Source: Streptomyces sp. NBC_00654
GTDB lineage: Bacteria; Actinomycetota; Actinomycetes; Streptomycetales; Streptomycetaceae
Assembly (NCBI RefSeq): GCF_026341775.1
Contig: NZ_JAPEOB010000001.1
Span: forward strand, 4,526,001 to 4,590,000
DNA: 64,000 bases
Direction of reading: 5' to 3'
The translations under genes were made by a program, and so were the position numbers. Shown here piece after piece: positions 62,474-64,000 of the stretch; the stretch's first letter is position 1; the number at the start of each line of letters is the position of its first letter. Below the pieces are notes generated by a model. It saw nothing but the letters and a program-made list of their open reading frames with translations. It was not told the DNA's origin and ran no database searches.

Positions 62474-63337
62474 GGCACTGTCACGTTGACTGACCGGCCT
62501 GGGATGATCTTCTGGTCGGTCGTGCTGGGAGGGGGCGTCCGTGGACAGCGCACCGCCGTCGTGCAAGGGGCACCGGTACCCGGTGGAGATCATCGCGCAC
62601 TGCGTGTGGCTGTACTTCCGTTTCCCGCTGTCGTTCCGCGAGGTCGAGGAGCTGATGCTCGAGCGCGGCGTGATCGTCTCCCACGAGACGGTCCGCCGCT
62701 GGTGTACGAAGTTTCGGGCAGGCCTACGCCGACGGCCTGGGCCCCCGGCGTGTGCAGCCGGGCGACAAGTGGCACCTGGACGAGGTCTTTCTCAGGATCA
62801 ACGGTGAGCTGAAGTACCTGTGGCGGGCCGTCGACGCCGATGGCAACGTGCTCGGCATTCTGGTCCAGAACCGGCGGGACACCGCTGCGGCCAGGCGGTT
62901 CTTCCGCAAACTGCTACAGAAGACCTGCTCGGTGCCGAGGGCGGTCGTCACCGACAAGCTGCGCTCCTACAGCGCGGCCCACCGCGAGGTCATGCCCTCC
63001 GTAGAACACCGCGCCCACAAGGGTCTGAACAACCGGGCCGAGAACAGTCATCAGCCGACGAGGCAGCGCGAACGCGCGATGAAGGGCTTCCGCAGTACCG
63101 GCGGGGCCCAGCGGTTCCTGTCCGCGTTCAGCGGCATCTCACCGCACTTCCGACCACGCCGCCACCTGATGACCGCCACCGAAATACCGCACCCAGGATG
63201 ACCACCCGCTTCGCCATCCGGGACGAGATCACTGGCGCCACCGACCAGCCCATGGCAACGTAAGCCAGGCCCCACCCGACCCCTGCACACCCTGACGCGC
63301 CCGCAATCGATCAACACCACACCAACGTGACGACGCC
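62474..63337 (+). mobile_element. IS6-family element
   Basis: The left end reads GGCACTGTCACGTTGACTGA at 62474. The right end near 63337 reads CCAACGTGACGACGCC, an imperfect inverted match. The size (about 0.86 kb) is normal for IS6. The same left end is seen in the fragment at 47348-47626. The transposase inside is frameshifted, so the element cannot move alone. No 8-bp target duplication was seen. Confidence 0.75.
62541..63201 (+). pseudogene. IS6-family transposase, frameshifted
   Basis: The first frame (from 62541; KGHRYPVEIIAHCVWLYFRF, PLSFREVEELMLERGVIVSH, ETVRRWCTKF) loses homology after KFRA near 62717. The rest is in another frame: VQPGDKWHLDEVFLRINGEL (first Asp), VDADGNVLGILVQNRRDTAA, AVVTDKLRSYSAAHREVMPS (second Asp) and LNNRAENSHQPTRQRERAMK (Glu). 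All three catalytic residues are present. Only one frameshift separates this from an active enzyme. Confidence 0.85.
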
Positions 63338-63384
63338 CTGCGGGAGGCTGACCACGGCCTGGGCACGCTCGCCGTTCTCGGTGC

Positions 63385-64000
63385 CTATTCGGCCCGGCGC
63401 GGCAGCCGCAGACGTAGCTCGTAGCCGCCGTCGGCGGTGGTGCCCGATTCGAGCGTCCCGCGCAGGATATCGGCTCGCTCGCGCAGACCCATGAGTCCGT
63501 GGTGCGCGCCGGGCAGAGGGAGCGCCGGCCGGGGCGCGGAGGTATTGGTCACGGTGACGCCGAGGGCGTCCTGGTCGTGCCACAGCAGAATGGCCGCCGT
63601 GGCGCCAGGGGCATGTTTGCGGACGTTGGTGAGGGCTTCCTGGACGGTTCGGTAGAGGGTGCGCTGAACCGTGGCGGGGAGGCCAGCGGGAAGGCCGCCC
63701 TCCAGGCAGGCCTCGATGCCGCTGCCTTCGACCAGCCGGTGCAGGTCGGCCAGGGTGGGCTGCGGGGTGAGCTCGGTGACGGTGCCGCCGGAGAGCCGCG
63801 ACTTCGGCCAGACGCAGGGCGACGTCTCCGCAGGCCTGTACGAGCTGGCCCAGGAATACGGGGGCAGCGGCCGTGGCAAGCAGATAGACGAAGTCGACGA
63901 ACGTCCGGGCCGCGCCGTCCTCTGCGTATTCGGCCAGCGGCCAGGGCGTGGCGTTGGCCGCGGCGGAGGCCAGAGCGCAGACGGTCAGCAGGAGCCGGCT
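63385..64000 (-). pseudogene. NarL-type sensor histidine kinase, lacking the phospho-acceptor region, cut by window edge
   Basis: The C-terminal ATPase domain is clear: TLYRTVQEALTNVRKHAPGA (N-box), VTVTNTSAPRP and HHGLMGLRERADILRGTLES (G-box), ending LRLRLPRRAE. Upstream, the frame changes near 63800. The other frame has membrane-segment and linker sequence (FVDFVYLLATAAAPVFLGQL, VQACGDVALRLAEVAAL). The HisKA_3 helix with the phospho-acceptor His, which should lie between, is missing. The kinase is probably inactive. The gene continues beyond the window. Confidence 0.68.

Overview
The window is high-GC actinobacterial DNA and almost certainly comes from Streptomyces. The evidence is strong G/C third-position bias, GTG/TTG starts, SARP, TetR and LysR regulators, a Streptomyces-type ESX (type VII) secretion locus, and actinobacterial IS types. 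All calls rest on reading the sequence and on memory of protein families; no search was run. Roughly a third of the window is decayed or mobile DNA.

Region 1 (1-5.4 kb): an IS5-type transposase remnant, an autoregulated-looking tetR with a translationally coupled DUF6069-like membrane gene and two palindromic operators, a fragment of a ChaA-type Ca2+/H+ antiporter, a broken IS110 transposase, a DUF1963-like protein and a broken Lrp/AsnC regulator.

Region 2 (5.5-36.2 kb): one coherent type VII secretion locus. A SARP-AAA regulator and a membrane-anchored ricin-type lectin protein lie at one end. A long minus-strand series runs eccD, eccB, EsxB-like, EsxA-like, a 166-aa helical protein, a 1059-aa WXG/coiled-coil protein (AAWKG-like), a YbaB-like protein, a 126-aa WXG-like protein, a 2884-aa giant substrate with zincin-like and His/Cys peptidase-like motifs, and its T7SS-associated partner. 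eccC is divergent from eccD, with a 20-nt-period tandem array in the shared upstream region. A mycosin (mycP) is divergent from a fusion of a right-handed beta-helix to two CbxX/EccA-type AAA+ domains. No EccE is seen. EccC and EccA-like ATPases, EccB/EccD membrane parts and mycosin would export the WXG-type proteins and, by inference, the giant protein.

Region 3 (36.2-42.1 kb): an insertion graveyard with IS3, IS5 and IS21 pieces, a beta-lactamase-fold remnant, a radical SAM remnant, a small secreted protein flanked by a duplicated gene 3' end, a helicase-associated-domain remnant, and a recombinase / XRE / zinc-ribbon-recombinase set in which both recombinases are broken.

Region 4 (42.1-54.6 kb): a few ordinary genes (DUF3592-like and DUF6585-like membrane proteins, an M20 peptidase with a divergent LysR, a second LysR divergent from a cupin) mixed with pseudogenes (crotonase, paaK split by an IS6 remnant, IS3, IS481).

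Region 5 (54.6-64 kb): a frameshifted unknown gene, one intact IS1182-family element, a radical SAM gene translationally coupled to a winged-helix/nucleotidyltransferase-like gene, a DHFR/RibD-like reductase, a 168-bp MITE-like element, an IS6-family element with a broken transposase, and the end of a degenerate NarL-type histidine kinase running off the window.
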